A DNA stretch of 64,000 nt from Streptomyces sp. NBC_00582 (GTDB taxonomy: Bacteria > Actinomycetota > Actinomycetes > Streptomycetales > Streptomycetaceae). Shown piece after piece: positions 52,295 through 61,098 of this stretch. The DNA lies in NCBI RefSeq assembly GCF_036345155.1, contig NZ_CP107772.1:7564001-7628000 (forward strand). The letters are read 5' to 3'. The translations under genes were made by a program, and so were the position numbers. Within the stretch, counting starts at the first letter, position 1. The number at the start of each line of letters is the position of its first letter. The notes under the pieces are model-generated. The model saw only the letters and a list, made by a program, of their open reading frames with translations, made no database searches and was not told where the DNA came from.

Positions 52295-53164
52295 ATGGGC
52301 GCGGACATCACGGCTCTGGTCATCGGAGCCACCGGAAACGTCGGCCCCAACGTGGTCCGTCAGCTGATCGGCGAGGGTGTCACCACCCGCGTCCTGCTGC
52401 TGGCGGACGACCCCCGGGCGGGACGCCTGCCCGACGAGGGAGTCGAGGTCTTCCACGGCGACCTGGCCGACCCCGACAGTCTGCTGCCCGCCCTCGACGG
52501 CGTGGAGTCCGTCCTGCTGATGTGGCCGTTCTTCACCCTGAACGTCGACACCGCCCCGGCGGTCCTGGAGCACATCGAACGGCACGCCCGGCGGGTCGTC
52601 TTCGTCTCCTCGATCGGGGTGCACATCGGCTACGAGCACACCGACAACAACTGCCACGCCTACCTGGAAGGACTGATCGAGAAGACCGGCCTGGAGTGGA
52701 CGTTCCTGCAGACCACCGGGTTCACGGCGAACGCCCGGCTCTCCTACGCCCAGCAGATCAAGGCCGGCGGGGTGGTGCGTTCCCCCTACGGCACCGCCGC
52801 CCGCTCCTCCATCCACGAGGAGGACGTCGCCGCCGTCGCGGTCCGCGCCCTGACCGGCAGCGAGCTGGCGGGCCGCCGCCTGGTCATCACCGGCCCCGAG
52901 GTCCTCACCCAGATCGAGCAGGTGGAGATCATCGGCGAGGTGATCGGACGCGAGCTGAGCTGGGAGGACGTACCGGCCGAGGCCGCGCTTCAGGCCATGG
53001 TCGGCGCGGGCTGGCCGCCCGCCTACGCCAGCGGTGCCCTCGACTACTTCGCCATGCTCACCGAGGAGCCCGAGCTGATCACCACGACGGTGGAAGAGGT
53101 CATCGGCCGTCCACCGCGCACCTTCCGCGAGTGGGCCGTGGAGTTCGCCGATGACTTCCGCTGA
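52295..53164 (+). CDS. NmrA-like NAD(P)-binding reductase
   Basis: A 289-residue atypical SDR. The N-terminal cofactor motif is VIGATGNVGPNVVRQL. The classic Tyr-x3-Lys is absent, as in NmrA/HSCARG-like proteins, and the C-terminal half has the family's VRALTGSELAGRRLVITGPE region. It starts the downstream tailoring operon after GGAAAGGGAGAGG and overlaps the ABM monooxygenase gene by 14 bases. It may reduce a ring or quinone intermediate; the substrate is unknown. Confidence 0.87.
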   Translation: MGADITALVIGATGNVGPNVVRQLIGEGVTTRVLLLADDPRAGRLPDEGVEVFHGDLADPDSLLPALDGVESVLLMWPFFTLNVDTAPAVLEHIERHARRVVFVSSIGVHIGYEHTDNNCHAYLEGLIEKTGLEWTFLQTTGFTANARLSYAQQIKAGGVVRSPYGTAARSSIHEEDVAAVAVRALTGSELAGRRLVITGPEVLTQIEQVEIIGEVIGRELSWEDVPAEAALQAMVGAGWPPAYASGALDYFAMLTEEPELITTTVEEVIGRPPRTFREWAVEFADDFR

Positions 53165-53822
53165 GCCGATGACCTCCCCCGACGGGACGGGCGAGGGGTT
53201 CCGCACCTTTCTCACCCTGCGCACGGACGGACCGCAGACCTCGCGGCAGACGGTCACCGCCGTGGAGGAGGCGGTCGACGGCTGGATCCGCCGACTGGAC
53301 GGATTCCTCTCCTCCCGCATCCACCTGGGCCTCGACGGAGCGACCGTCGTGCACTCCGTGGCCTGGCGGGACGAGGCGAGCGCCCGCGACTCCTACCCGG
53401 CCGGCATCGGCGAGGCCCTCCTGAGCCGCCTCGGCCGGGCCGTCCCCCTCGGCACGGACCTGGTCGGTGGCGTCCCGTCGCCCGGAGTGCGGGGACCGGC
53501 CGCCGACAGCGCCCCGGGCCTGGTCTGCGTCGCCACCCGGTACGTCGCCGACCGCGGGGCCGCCGAGGCCATGGCGGACCTGCTGCGCCGCAGCGGCGAC
53601 TGGAAGAAGGACTTCCCCGGGTTCATCGCGGCGACGCCGTACATCAGCCCCGACGGCAGGACGTACGTCAACTACCCGCAGTGGGCCGACCGCGACGCCT
53701 TCGAGGCGTACATGGCCGATCCGCGCAACGCCGCCGGACAGCAGGACATCGGCGATCTGGAGGTCGCGCCGCCGGACCTCCTGCTGTGCACCCTGGTCGC
53801 CGAGACCGTCGCGGCCGGGTAG
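53151..53822 (+). CDS. two-domain ABM monooxygenase (candidate JadG/GilOII/AlpJ-type)
   Basis: A 223-residue protein of two ferredoxin-like ABM repeats: residues about 15-100 and 120-215, the second with KDFPGFIAATPYISPDG and YVNYPQWADRDAFEAYM. Its length and double-domain form fit the angucycline oxygenases JadG, GilOII and AlpJ, which use reduced flavin and can open the B ring. A flavin reductase that could supply it is encoded at 34333. Simple anthrone monooxygenase activity is the alternative. An in-frame ATG at 53169 could be the real start. Assignment to the ring-opening group is from recognition and context only. Confidence 0.75.
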   Translation: MTSAEPMTSPDGTGEGFRTFLTLRTDGPQTSRQTVTAVEEAVDGWIRRLDGFLSSRIHLGLDGATVVHSVAWRDEASARDSYPAGIGEALLSRLGRAVPLGTDLVGGVPSPGVRGPAADSAPGLVCVATRYVADRGAAEAMADLLRRSGDWKKDFPGFIAATPYISPDGRTYVNYPQWADRDAFEAYMADPRNAAGQQDIGDLEVAPPDLLLCTLVAETVAAG

Positions 53823-53892
53823 TTGACGGGTCTCCCCGCCTCCCGCGCCCCCACCGCCGACCGACCGCATCCGCCCGGAGGAAGTGACAGGC

Positions 53893-54693
53893 ATGACCAC
53901 GGACGCACAGGCCGCCCGCAGCACCGGATCGCTGACGAAGGGGCAGCTCTCCCCGCTCGACCAGATACGGCTGTTCGAGAAGAAGTACGACGTGGTGACC
54001 ACCGGCATCATCGGCCGGCTGCCCCTCGCGCCCACCTGGCGGTGCCTCGACCTCGGAGCCGGCGCCGGATCCATGGCGTACTGGCTGGCGGAACGGGTGG
54101 GCGGGGGATCGGTGCTCGCGCTCGACACCGACACCGGGTATCTCGAACCCGACCGGGCCGCCAACCTGAGCGTGCGTCAGGCGGACCTGACCGCAGTCGA
54201 GTTGCCCGAGGGAGCGTTCGACCTGATCCTGGTCCGGGCCGTCCTGGAGCATCTGCGGGAGCCCGAGGAGGCGCTCGGCCGGATCACCCGGTGGCTGGCG
54301 CCGGGCGGCTGGCTGGTGGCGGAGGACTTCTACTACCTCCCCGCGGAGCACGCCCCCACCCCGGTCGGCAGAGCCCTCGTCGGGGCCTATGTGCGCCGGA
54401 TGGAGGCCCAGGGCGCCGACATGCGGTGGGCCAGGGCCCTGCCCGCCACCCTGAGCCGGGCGGGGCTGGCGAACGTCGACTCGAAGGTCACCCCCGCGGG
54501 CCCCGGCCAGTCGACCGCCGACGACGAACTGATCGGCACCCGGCTGCGCCAGGAGGGACACACCCTGGTGGACAGCGGCCTGGTCACGGCCGAGCAGCTC
54601 ACCGACTTCATCGACGCCCTCGGCACGCCCCGGGGCCAGGACATGACGACCCTGCTGATCTCCGCGTGGGGACAACGGCCGACAACAGGCTGA
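53893..54693 (+). CDS. class I SAM-dependent methyltransferase
   Basis: A 266-residue methyltransferase with SAM motif I in CLDLGAGAGSMAYWLAERVG and motif II-like FDLILVRAVLEHLREPEEAL. The ATG at 53893 fits the GGAGG ribosome site; a GTG at 53884 is too close to it. It resembles small-molecule methyltransferases of natural product clusters, which act on hydroxyl, amine or carbon atoms. It is the third gene of the tailoring operon. Confidence 0.92.
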   Translation: MTTDAQAARSTGSLTKGQLSPLDQIRLFEKKYDVVTTGIIGRLPLAPTWRCLDLGAGAGSMAYWLAERVGGGSVLALDTDTGYLEPDRAANLSVRQADLTAVELPEGAFDLILVRAVLEHLREPEEALGRITRWLAPGGWLVAEDFYYLPAEHAPTPVGRALVGAYVRRMEAQGADMRWARALPATLSRAGLANVDSKVTPAGPGQSTADDELIGTRLRQEGHTLVDSGLVTAEQLTDFIDALGTPRGQDMTTLLISAWGQRPTTG

Positions 54694-54736
54694 CCGGAAA
54701 AGGGCGGGAACGGACGAGAAAAAAGAGGAAAGCGCC

Positions 54737-55411
54737 ATGCCCTTCAGCGGAACGCGAGAAGGAGAATTCCGGGCCGGCTCCGTACCGCGGTTCTTCGTCC
54801 TCCTCGGGCCGGACTACGCGGGAAAGTCGTCGGTGCTCGCCGAGTTCAGGCGCACGGCCACGCCCTGGCGCCTCGTCTCCGTCGACGACACCTTCCTGGC
54901 ACCCGAGCACGCCCTGATCGGACGGCTGCGCCGGGACGTGGTGAAGGACGTGGCACCGCACGAGAAACGGTGGTCCCCGGACTTCCTCGCCGCGATGATG
55001 CACACCGCCGTCGTGCATCTGCGGGACCAGCTCATGAACGGCGATCCGCTGACCCCGGCCGTCGTCGACTCCTACTACTACAAGTTCCTCGCGAAGTGCC
55101 GGCTGGCCGGTGTGCCCGACGACCCCCTCCTGACCTGGTGGCGGTCCTTTCCCCGGCCGGGCCGGATCATCTACCTCGATGTCAGCCCCGAGAACGCCTG
55201 GCGCCGGTCGCGGGACGGCGCCGACCTCAACCGCCTCGAGTACTACGGCCCACAGCCGGAGCCGTACGGCTTCAAGCGCTACCAGACCGACCTCGACCGG
55301 CTCGTGCGCGAGGAGATACGGGACCTGCCCGTGACCGTCCTCGCGGAGCAGACCGACGCCGCGCGGACCGCGGCCACCGTACGGGAGCTGATCACCCATG
55401 AACTCGGCTGA
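54737..55411 (+). CDS. P-loop kinase-like protein (thymidylate-kinase-like fold)
   Basis: A 224-residue protein with a Walker A loop GPDYAGKSS (24-32) and a C-terminal layout like nucleoside monophosphate kinases: YLDVSPENAWRRSRDGADLN resembles the lid region. It lacks the DRY-type motif of true thymidylate kinases, so the phosphate acceptor is unknown. It is coupled to the GH3 gene (14-base overlap), so it may phosphorylate a pathway intermediate or carrier. No housekeeping role is implied by the context. Confidence 0.75.
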   Translation: MPFSGTREGEFRAGSVPRFFVLLGPDYAGKSSVLAEFRRTATPWRLVSVDDTFLAPEHALIGRLRRDVVKDVAPHEKRWSPDFLAAMMHTAVVHLRDQLMNGDPLTPAVVDSYYYKFLAKCRLAGVPDDPLLTWWRSFPRPGRIIYLDVSPENAWRRSRDGADLNRLEYYGPQPEPYGFKRYQTDLDRLVREEIRDLPVTVLAEQTDAARTAATVRELITHELG

Positions 55412-57110
55412 CCCGCGGCCAGGCACCGACCGCGCCGACCGCTACACCGCGCGGGTCTACACGGAACGGGCCCGGCTGCTGGCCGCCCTCGCCGACCCGG
55501 CCGGAAACCAGCGTCACGTCCTGGCCGACCTGCTGGAGTTCAACGCCGGAACCGAGTACGGCACCGCCCACGGCTTCGGCCGTATCCGCACCCTCGACGC
55601 CTACCGCAGGGCGGTGCCCATCCAGACGTACGCCGATCTCGAACCCTGGATCGAGCGGAGCGCGGCCGGTGAGCCGAACGTCCTGACCGCCGACCGGCCC
55701 GCCGTCTTCTTCACCAGCAGCGGCAGCACCGGCGCCCACAAGAAGATCCCGGTCACCCCGCGGTTCATGCGTACCTCGTTCTTCCCCTTCTACTACGCGG
55801 CATGGGCACCGCTCATCGCCCACTTCCCCGAGGTGCTCCGGCGTCCCGACGCGGTGCTCAACCTCAAGCACGACCCGCTCGCCGCCCCACACACCACCGG
55901 CTCCGGCAAGCCCCATGTCGGCGCCAGCCAGGTGGACTTCGGCGAGACCTTCGGCGAGCCCCTCTCCGCCGAACCCGGCACCGACGCCCCCTGGGCACGG
56001 CTGCCGGTGCCGGTCGACGCGCGGGACCACCTGGAGAAGACCTATCTGCGGCTGCGCCTCGCGGTCGCCGCCGACGTCCGCTGCGTCATCGGGATCAACC
56101 CGGCCATGGTGGCGGCCCTGCCCCACCAACTGAGGCTGTGGTGGCCGCGGATCGTCAAGGAGATCCGGGACGGCACGCTCGGCGGGCACCCCCATGGGAG
56201 CCCCGATCCGCACCGCGCGGCCGAACTGGAACGGCTCGCCGACCGGTTCGGCACCGTGCGCCCCGCCCACGTGTGGCCCAGGATGCGTGCCCTGTTCTGC
56301 TGGACCACCGGTCTCGCCACCCTCTATCTGCCCCGGCTGCGGGAGGAGTTCGGCGCCGACGTGGCCGTGCTGCCCGCTCCGGTGGCCGCCTCCGAGGGCC
56401 CCGTGGGGGTCGCCCTGGACCGGCACGGCAGCGCGGGCAGTCCCGTCCTCACCGCCTCGGTGTACGAGTTCGTCGACGCCGACCAGGACCTCGTGCCCGA
56501 CGCACCGACCCTGCGGCCCGAGGAACTCGAACCGGGACGCGACTACCACGTCGTCTTCAGCCATGTCGGCGGCCTCTGTCGCTACGCCGTCGGGGACGTC
56601 GTCCGGGTCGTCGACCGGGCGCACGGCGTCCCCCGGGTCGCCTACGCCGGACGCGCCACCCGCAGTGACCACGCCGGGGAACGGCTGCGCGAGGCCCATG
56701 TCGTCCGGGCCCTGTCGGGCGCCGCCGACGCCACCGGAGTCGAACTGCGCAACGCCGCCACCCGGGTGGACACCGCCGGTGGCACCGCCCGGTACGTGTT
56801 CGCCGTGGCGCCCGCCGGCCCGTGGCACGACGAGGAGGCCGACGCGTTCGCCGCACGGCTCGACGAGGGACTGGCCCGCGAGTCGGCGGGCTACCGAGCG
56901 GCCCGCGCCACCGGCCGCCTCACCACACCCACCGTCCTCCGGCTGCCCGCCGACGCCTTCTGGCGCGACTGGCAGGACACCGTCGCCTCCGGGGTGCGGC
57001 CCACCCAGGTCAAGGACCGGCTCTTCCGCCAGGACCCCGGCCAGTGGGAGCGGCTCGTCGGCCGCAGCGGCGCGGCACCGGGCCCGCTGCCCCGGGAGGA
57101 GGGCGCATGA
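55398..57110 (+). CDS. GH3-family acyl-acid amido synthetase
   Basis: A 570-residue protein of the GH3 group, best known from plants, where it joins amino acids to hormones such as auxin and jasmonate through an acyl-adenylate. The ATP motif FFTSSGSTGAHKKIPVT (105-120 region) and the later VVFSHVGGLCRYAVGDVVRVV are diagnostic. The length matches GH3 proteins (about 550-600). In this cluster it would adenylate a carboxylate of the product and form an amide. It is coupled by short overlaps to the kinase-like gene before it and a methyltransferase gene after it. Bacterial GH3 genes in polyketide clusters are uncommon. Confidence 0.9.
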   Translation: MNSADPRPGTDRADRYTARVYTERARLLAALADPAGNQRHVLADLLEFNAGTEYGTAHGFGRIRTLDAYRRAVPIQTYADLEPWIERSAAGEPNVLTADRPAVFFTSSGSTGAHKKIPVTPRFMRTSFFPFYYAAWAPLIAHFPEVLRRPDAVLNLKHDPLAAPHTTGSGKPHVGASQVDFGETFGEPLSAEPGTDAPWARLPVPVDARDHLEKTYLRLRLAVAADVRCVIGINPAMVAALPHQLRLWWPRIVKEIRDGTLGGHPHGSPDPHRAAELERLADRFGTVRPAHVWPRMRALFCWTTGLATLYLPRLREEFGADVAVLPAPVAASEGPVGVALDRHGSAGSPVLTASVYEFVDADQDLVPDAPTLRPEELEPGRDYHVVFSHVGGLCRYAVGDVVRVVDRAHGVPRVAYAGRATRSDHAGERLREAHVVRALSGAADATGVELRNAATRVDTAGGTARYVFAVAPAGPWHDEEADAFAARLDEGLARESAGYRAARATGRLTTPTVLRLPADAFWRDWQDTVASGVRPTQVKDRLFRQDPGQWERLVGRSGAAPGPLPREEGA

Positions 57111-58009
57111 CCCCGCGCGAGAACCCCACCGCCGCGGATCCGGCGGCGCTGACCGCGCTGGAGCGCACCGCGCTGCTCACCGCGGCGTTGCGCGCCGCCG
57201 AGTCGAGCCGCGCGGACCGGCTGTACACCGACCCCTACGCCGCCGGCCTGGCCGGAGCCCCCGGCAGAGAGCTGCTCGCCGAGATCGCCGCGGTCACCGG
57301 CCGCCGCACCGGCACCGACGGCACCGACGTGCCGAGCACTCCCGACTTCAACGCCATCCGCACCCGTTTCCTCGACGACCGGCTGCGTCACCTCACCCAC
57401 GAGCACGGCGTACGACAGGTCGTGCTGGCGCCCGCGGGCCTCGACACCCGGGCCTGGCGACTGGCCTGGCCGGACGGCACCCGGTGGTTCGAGATCGACC
57501 GGCCCGCTCTGCTCGGCCACAAGGGACGACGGCTGGCCGGCCGGCCGCCCCAGGCGGACCTCCGCACCGTCGCGGCCGACCTGACCGGACCCGACTGGGA
57601 GGAGAGCCTGCGAAAGAGCGGCTACGACCCGGCCCGTCCCTCGGTGTGGGTGCTCGAAGGCCTGCTGTACTACCTTCCGCGGGACGACGTGCGCCGGCTG
57701 CTGACCAGGATCGCCGCCTGCTCCGCACCCGGCAGCGGGATCGCCGCCGACCTGGTGAACACCGCCGCCCTGACGCTGCCCCACATGAAACCGCTGCTCT
57801 CGGTGTTCGAGGGCTGGGGAACACCCTGGGTGTCGGGCTTCGACGAGCCCGAGGCCCTCTTCGACGCCTGTGGATACACGGTGACGGCTCTCCAGCCCGG
57901 CGACGAGGGAGCCGACTTCGGCCGCTGGCCCGATCCGGTACCGCCCCGGCACGTACCGGGCGAGGGCCGCGTCTTCTTCGTCCACGGATCCCTGCGGGCG
58001 CCCCGGTGA
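57107..58009 (+). CDS. SAM-dependent methyltransferase, TIGR00027/LCMT-like
   Basis: A 300-residue protein of the group related to leucine carboxyl methyltransferases. It has RTRFLDDRL and VVLAPAGLDTRAWRLAWPDG followed by WFEIDRP, the SAM-binding region of this group, and VLEGLLYYLPRDDV later. Related enzymes O-methylate carboxyl or phenolic groups. Its start lies in the GH3 stop (ATGA) and its end overlaps the next gene, so it is part of the same tightly coupled unit. Confidence 0.9.
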   Translation: MTPRENPTAADPAALTALERTALLTAALRAAESSRADRLYTDPYAAGLAGAPGRELLAEIAAVTGRRTGTDGTDVPSTPDFNAIRTRFLDDRLRHLTHEHGVRQVVLAPAGLDTRAWRLAWPDGTRWFEIDRPALLGHKGRRLAGRPPQADLRTVAADLTGPDWEESLRKSGYDPARPSVWVLEGLLYYLPRDDVRRLLTRIAACSAPGSGIAADLVNTAALTLPHMKPLLSVFEGWGTPWVSGFDEPEALFDACGYTVTALQPGDEGADFGRWPDPVPPRHVPGEGRVFFVHGSLRAPR

Positions 58010-59205
58010 AGGGGACCGGTACAGGAACGCCCCGCGCGGCGACGGCCGTCGTCACCCCGGCCGCCGCGCCCCGCCGGCCCGTGTCCCGGCCCGCCGGGCA
58101 CCGGGTGCTGCTGGCCCCGGTCACCGTCACCCCGTCCAAGCCCTTCACCCCCAGTCACCTCAAGGGACTGCTGTGGTCGGACGTGATGTACCGGGCCACC
58201 CGCCACGTCGCCGATGTCACCCTCCGCTACAGCCACACCACCTACCACCCCACCGAACAGACCCTCGGCTTCTGGGAGTTCCTCGACCGCCGGTACGGCG
58301 ACATGGACTACACCTTCCTCGACGAGCGCGCCGTCGGAGAGCTGTACGTCGCCTTCCGCGCGGCCGGCGAGAACGTCCCGGCAGCCGCCCTGCGCCCGTA
58401 CGCGCAGGCCGTCGAACACGGCTGGACCCACCCCGCCGCCACCACGGTCCTGCGCGTCTGGGCCGAGCAGTACACCGCACTCGGGCTGACCGATCCCGGA
58501 CTGCTCGCCCACCAGCCGCCGGGACTCGGCCTGACCGAGGTGATCGCCCGGCTCGGCACCCTCGGGATGTGCCTGGACCAGCGGGCCCTCGGCGGCCCCG
58601 TCTACCTCGACCTCACCCGTCACGGCCTGCCCCTGCGGACCTTGGTGAGCGCCGACGGCCGGCCCAACTACCTGGCCTGCGCCCTGCGGGAACTCCTGCC
58701 CCTGGCACCCGCGTACGACGAGGTCGTCCTGCTCTACGACAGCCAGCTGGACCCCGACTACCAGCGCCTCGCCCGGGTCCTCACCGCGCTCGGGCCCACG
58801 GTGGTCCGGGTGCCGGTCGGACGCGTGCCGGTCGACGGCAGGATTCGTTCCGCGCGGGAGGGCGGCTGGCACGACCACGACGCCCGCGCCCTGCTCGCCG
58901 CCGCCGGGTCCGGACACGACCCGGCGGCCGTGCGCCTCGGCATGCGGCTGTACTTCATCGCCGTACTCGGCCCGGGGCAGTCCGAGGGCCACCGGCCCGA
59001 CCTGCTGCACCAGTGTCTCGGCCGGGCCGAGCGGCTCCTGGCGGCGGCGGACGGGGACCCGGAGCCGCCCGTGCCCCCGCTCGCCGAGCGGGTGGCCCGC
59101 CACCGCGGAGCCCACCTCCACATCGACCCCTACCGCCTGACGTCGTCACTCCTGGGCAGACGCCGCCGCCCGGCGGGCGACCTGCTGACGGGCGTGTACC
59201 TGTGA
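58006..59205 (+). CDS. protein resembling the catalytic core of arginyl-tRNA synthetase
   Basis: A 399-residue protein starting with GTG at 58006 (4-base overlap). Read against ArgRS, three regions align. SHLKGLLWSDVMYR (50-63) lies where ArgRS has HVGH-LRSTIIGDAAVR, keeping only the second His (H51). LVSADGRPNYLACALREL (213-230) followed by DEVVLLYDSQ (238-247) matches the DGGYLYTTTDIA and ADRVLYYID region. VDGRIRSAREGG (276-287) matches the KMSKS-equivalent DGKPFKTRAGG. The DALR anticodon-binding domain is missing. It could form aminoacyl-adenylates, or transfer an amino acid, outside translation. The homology is my reading, not a search result. Confidence 0.6.
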   Translation: MKGTGTGTPRAATAVVTPAAAPRRPVSRPAGHRVLLAPVTVTPSKPFTPSHLKGLLWSDVMYRATRHVADVTLRYSHTTYHPTEQTLGFWEFLDRRYGDMDYTFLDERAVGELYVAFRAAGENVPAAALRPYAQAVEHGWTHPAATTVLRVWAEQYTALGLTDPGLLAHQPPGLGLTEVIARLGTLGMCLDQRALGGPVYLDLTRHGLPLRTLVSADGRPNYLACALRELLPLAPAYDEVVLLYDSQLDPDYQRLARVLTALGPTVVRVPVGRVPVDGRIRSAREGGWHDHDARALLAAAGSGHDPAAVRLGMRLYFIAVLGPGQSEGHRPDLLHQCLGRAERLLAAADGDPEPPVPPLAERVARHRGAHLHIDPYRLTSSLLGRRRRPAGDLLTGVYL

Positions 59206-60005
59206 CCCTGAACGAGCCCACCACCACCGGCACCCTCACCGCCGCCGCCGAAGCGGCGCAGCGGGCCCTGCGGGCCGCCGCGGCGGAGCGCCTGCGCCGC
59301 GCACGGCCCGAACTGGCCGCACGCCACGACCTCTCGACCCCGACGGGACTGGCGGCGGCCGGCGCGGCGGCCGCCGCCGACGACGGCCACGACACCGTCG
59401 TGGCCGTGGTGGTGCGCGAGCTGGATCTGGCCGTCTGGGCCCGGCAGACCTGCGCCTACGCCCTGGGACTGGGCGCCGAGGAGGCCACCGCATGGCGGCG
59501 GGCCTTCACCCGGACCGTGTTCCTCGCGGGCAATCCCGAACAACTCGGCGCGCGCTTTCCCCTCGTCCGCCTCGCACCCGACCGGTCGGCCGCGTGGACC
59601 GCCCCGGGCCCGCGCGCGGCCACCACCGCGTTGCGCCGCCTCCTGAGACTTCTCCAGGCCCCGGCCCAGGTCCCCACCGGCCGGGACCTGCCCTTCGAGG
59701 TGCCCCACCCCGCCTCGTACGACGTTGCGGGGGCGGTCCGCCCACCCGTCCGCCCGCCCGTCCGCCGGGACCTCTGCCTGGCCACCGCCGACTGCACGAC
59801 GGCAGACGCCCTGATCCACCTGAACCACCTCCTCGCCGAGGCCGTCCTGGACGGTCTGATCGCACCGGGAGACCGGCTGACCCTCCGCAGAACCCCACGC
59901 CTCACGGACCACCGGGCCGACTTCGCAGCCGTACGCGCCGTCCCGGACGAGCACCGTCCCGACCGCCTGCGACTGGCGGCGGCGCTCACCGCACCGACCG
60001 TGTGA
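59202..60005 (+). CDS. unrecognised protein, last gene of the tailoring operon
   Basis: A 267-residue protein starting with GTG at 59202, overlapping the synthetase-like gene by 4 bases. The N-terminal third is a very Ala-rich helix (TAAAEAAQRALRAAAAERLRRA). The remainder mixes helices and strands, with DTVVAVVVRELDLAVWARQ and TTADALIHLNHLLAEAVLDGL. I do not recognise the family, and no catalytic motif stands out. Tight coupling suggests it works with the synthetase-like protein, perhaps as a subunit. It ends 11 bases from the end of the convergent MazG-like gene. Confidence 0.6.
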   Translation: MTLNEPTTTGTLTAAAEAAQRALRAAAAERLRRARPELAARHDLSTPTGLAAAGAAAAADDGHDTVVAVVVRELDLAVWARQTCAYALGLGAEEATAWRRAFTRTVFLAGNPEQLGARFPLVRLAPDRSAAWTAPGPRAATTALRRLLRLLQAPAQVPTGRDLPFEVPHPASYDVAGAVRPPVRPPVRRDLCLATADCTTADALIHLNHLLAEAVLDGLIAPGDRLTLRRTPRLTDHRADFAAVRAVPDEHRPDRLRLAAALTAPTV

Positions 60006-60016
60006 CCCGACGGGCC

Positions 60017-60361
60017 TCACCCCCTGCCCAGCGACCGCTCCGCCACCCGCCCCAAATGCTCCCCGAACACCCTCTCCGGCTCCGGCGTCAGCGTCCGCAG
60101 CGCCACCAGCGCCGTGATGACGACGTCGCACAGCTCCCCCTGCACGTCCTCCCAGCTGTGGCTGACGCCCTTGCGTGGGTTCTGCCCCATCGCTCCGATG
60201 ACCGCCTCCGCGACCTCGCCGACCTCCTCCGAGAGTTTCAGCATGCGCAGGAGGAGGCCCTCCTGGCCGTCGTGGGCGCGGTGGGTGTTCAGCCAGGTCC
60301 AGAGGGCGTCGATCGTGGGCCAGATGTCAGAGCTGGGGGAGGGGGAGGAGGCTTCAGTCAT
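60017..60361 (-). CDS. MazG-like nucleotide pyrophosphohydrolase family protein
   Basis: A 114-residue all-helical protein. It has the LSEEVGEVAEAVIG segment (the EExxE-type metal motif) and a later ELCDVVITALVAL helix with the E-x2-D pattern of MazG-like proteins. These hydrolyse non-canonical or excess NTPs. It appears to be an ordinary chromosomal gene on the right side of the cluster. Confidence 0.88.
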   Translation of the reverse strand: MTEASSPSPSSDIWPTIDALWTWLNTHRAHDGQEGLLLRMLKLSEEVGEVAEAVIGAMGQNPRKGVSHSWEDVQGELCDVVITALVALRTLTPEPERVFGEHLGRVAERSLGRG

Positions 60362-60387
60362 GACGGCAGCTTGGCATGAGCCGTACG

Positions 60388-60954
60388 TCAGCCGAGCAGC
60401 AGCTCCTGCTCGTCGAACAGCGCCGCCTGCTCCCCCTCCTCCCGGCGCCGTACGCGCCGGTTGCGGGTGCCCACCACCAGTGCTGCCATCAGGCCCGTCG
60501 CCGCGAGGGCGGTCGGGACCATCCAGCCCCGGTCGAGGACATGGCCGAGGGCGTGGTCCAGGGAGAGGCGGCCCGGGCCCGTGATCGCGAGGCCCGTGGC
60601 GGCCAGGCCCAGGGTGGCCGCGTACTCGTAGCCGCCCTCCGCGTTGAAGAAGCCGTTGGGGGTGTGGACGGCCGCCGCGCCCGCCATTCCGCCGGCCGCC
60701 GCCGCGCCCGCCGCCGGGGTGGCCAGGCCGAGGGCCAGCAGCAGGCCGCCACCCGTCTCGGCCAGGCCGGACGCCGTCGCGCTGGCCTTGCCGGGTTCGT
60801 AGCCGACGGACTCCATGAACTGGCCGGTGCCCGCCAGACCGTGACCGCCGAACCAGCCGAACAGCTTCTGCGTGCCGTGCGCGGCCAGTACCCCGCCCGC
60901 GCCCAGCCGGAGCAGCAGCAGACCCACGTCATGCCGGTTGAAAGAGGTGGTCAC
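60388..60954 (-). CDS. DoxX-family membrane protein
   Basis: A 188-residue membrane protein with four hydrophobic helices and the DoxX start GLLLLRLGAGGVLAAHGTQKLFGWFGG. The GTG at 60954 follows a GGGAGT ribosome site. The short charged C-terminus (RNRRVRRREEGEQ) is cytoplasmic by the positive-inside rule. DoxX proteins are linked to redox balance and to thiol stress in actinobacteria, but the precise reaction is unclear. It is separated from the NTF2-like gene by a 144-base divergent promoter region. Confidence 0.92.
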   Translation of the reverse strand: MTTSFNRHDVGLLLLRLGAGGVLAAHGTQKLFGWFGGHGLAGTGQFMESVGYEPGKASATASGLAETGGGLLLALGLATPAAGAAAAGGMAGAAAVHTPNGFFNAEGGYEYAATLGLAATGLAITGPGRLSLDHALGHVLDRGWMVPTALAATGLMAALVVGTRNRRVRRREEGEQAALFDEQELLLG

Positions 60955-61098
60955 GGTGACTCCCTGGAGACGGCGGAAGGCAGAAGACAGCAGGACGACC
61001 CCCCTCGCGTATCCACCGTCGCATCCCCCACACGTCCCCGCCCCCTCCCGCGCGCCGTTCGGGTGGCGGGGGTCCTGGCGCGGTGTGACGCTGCCCGT

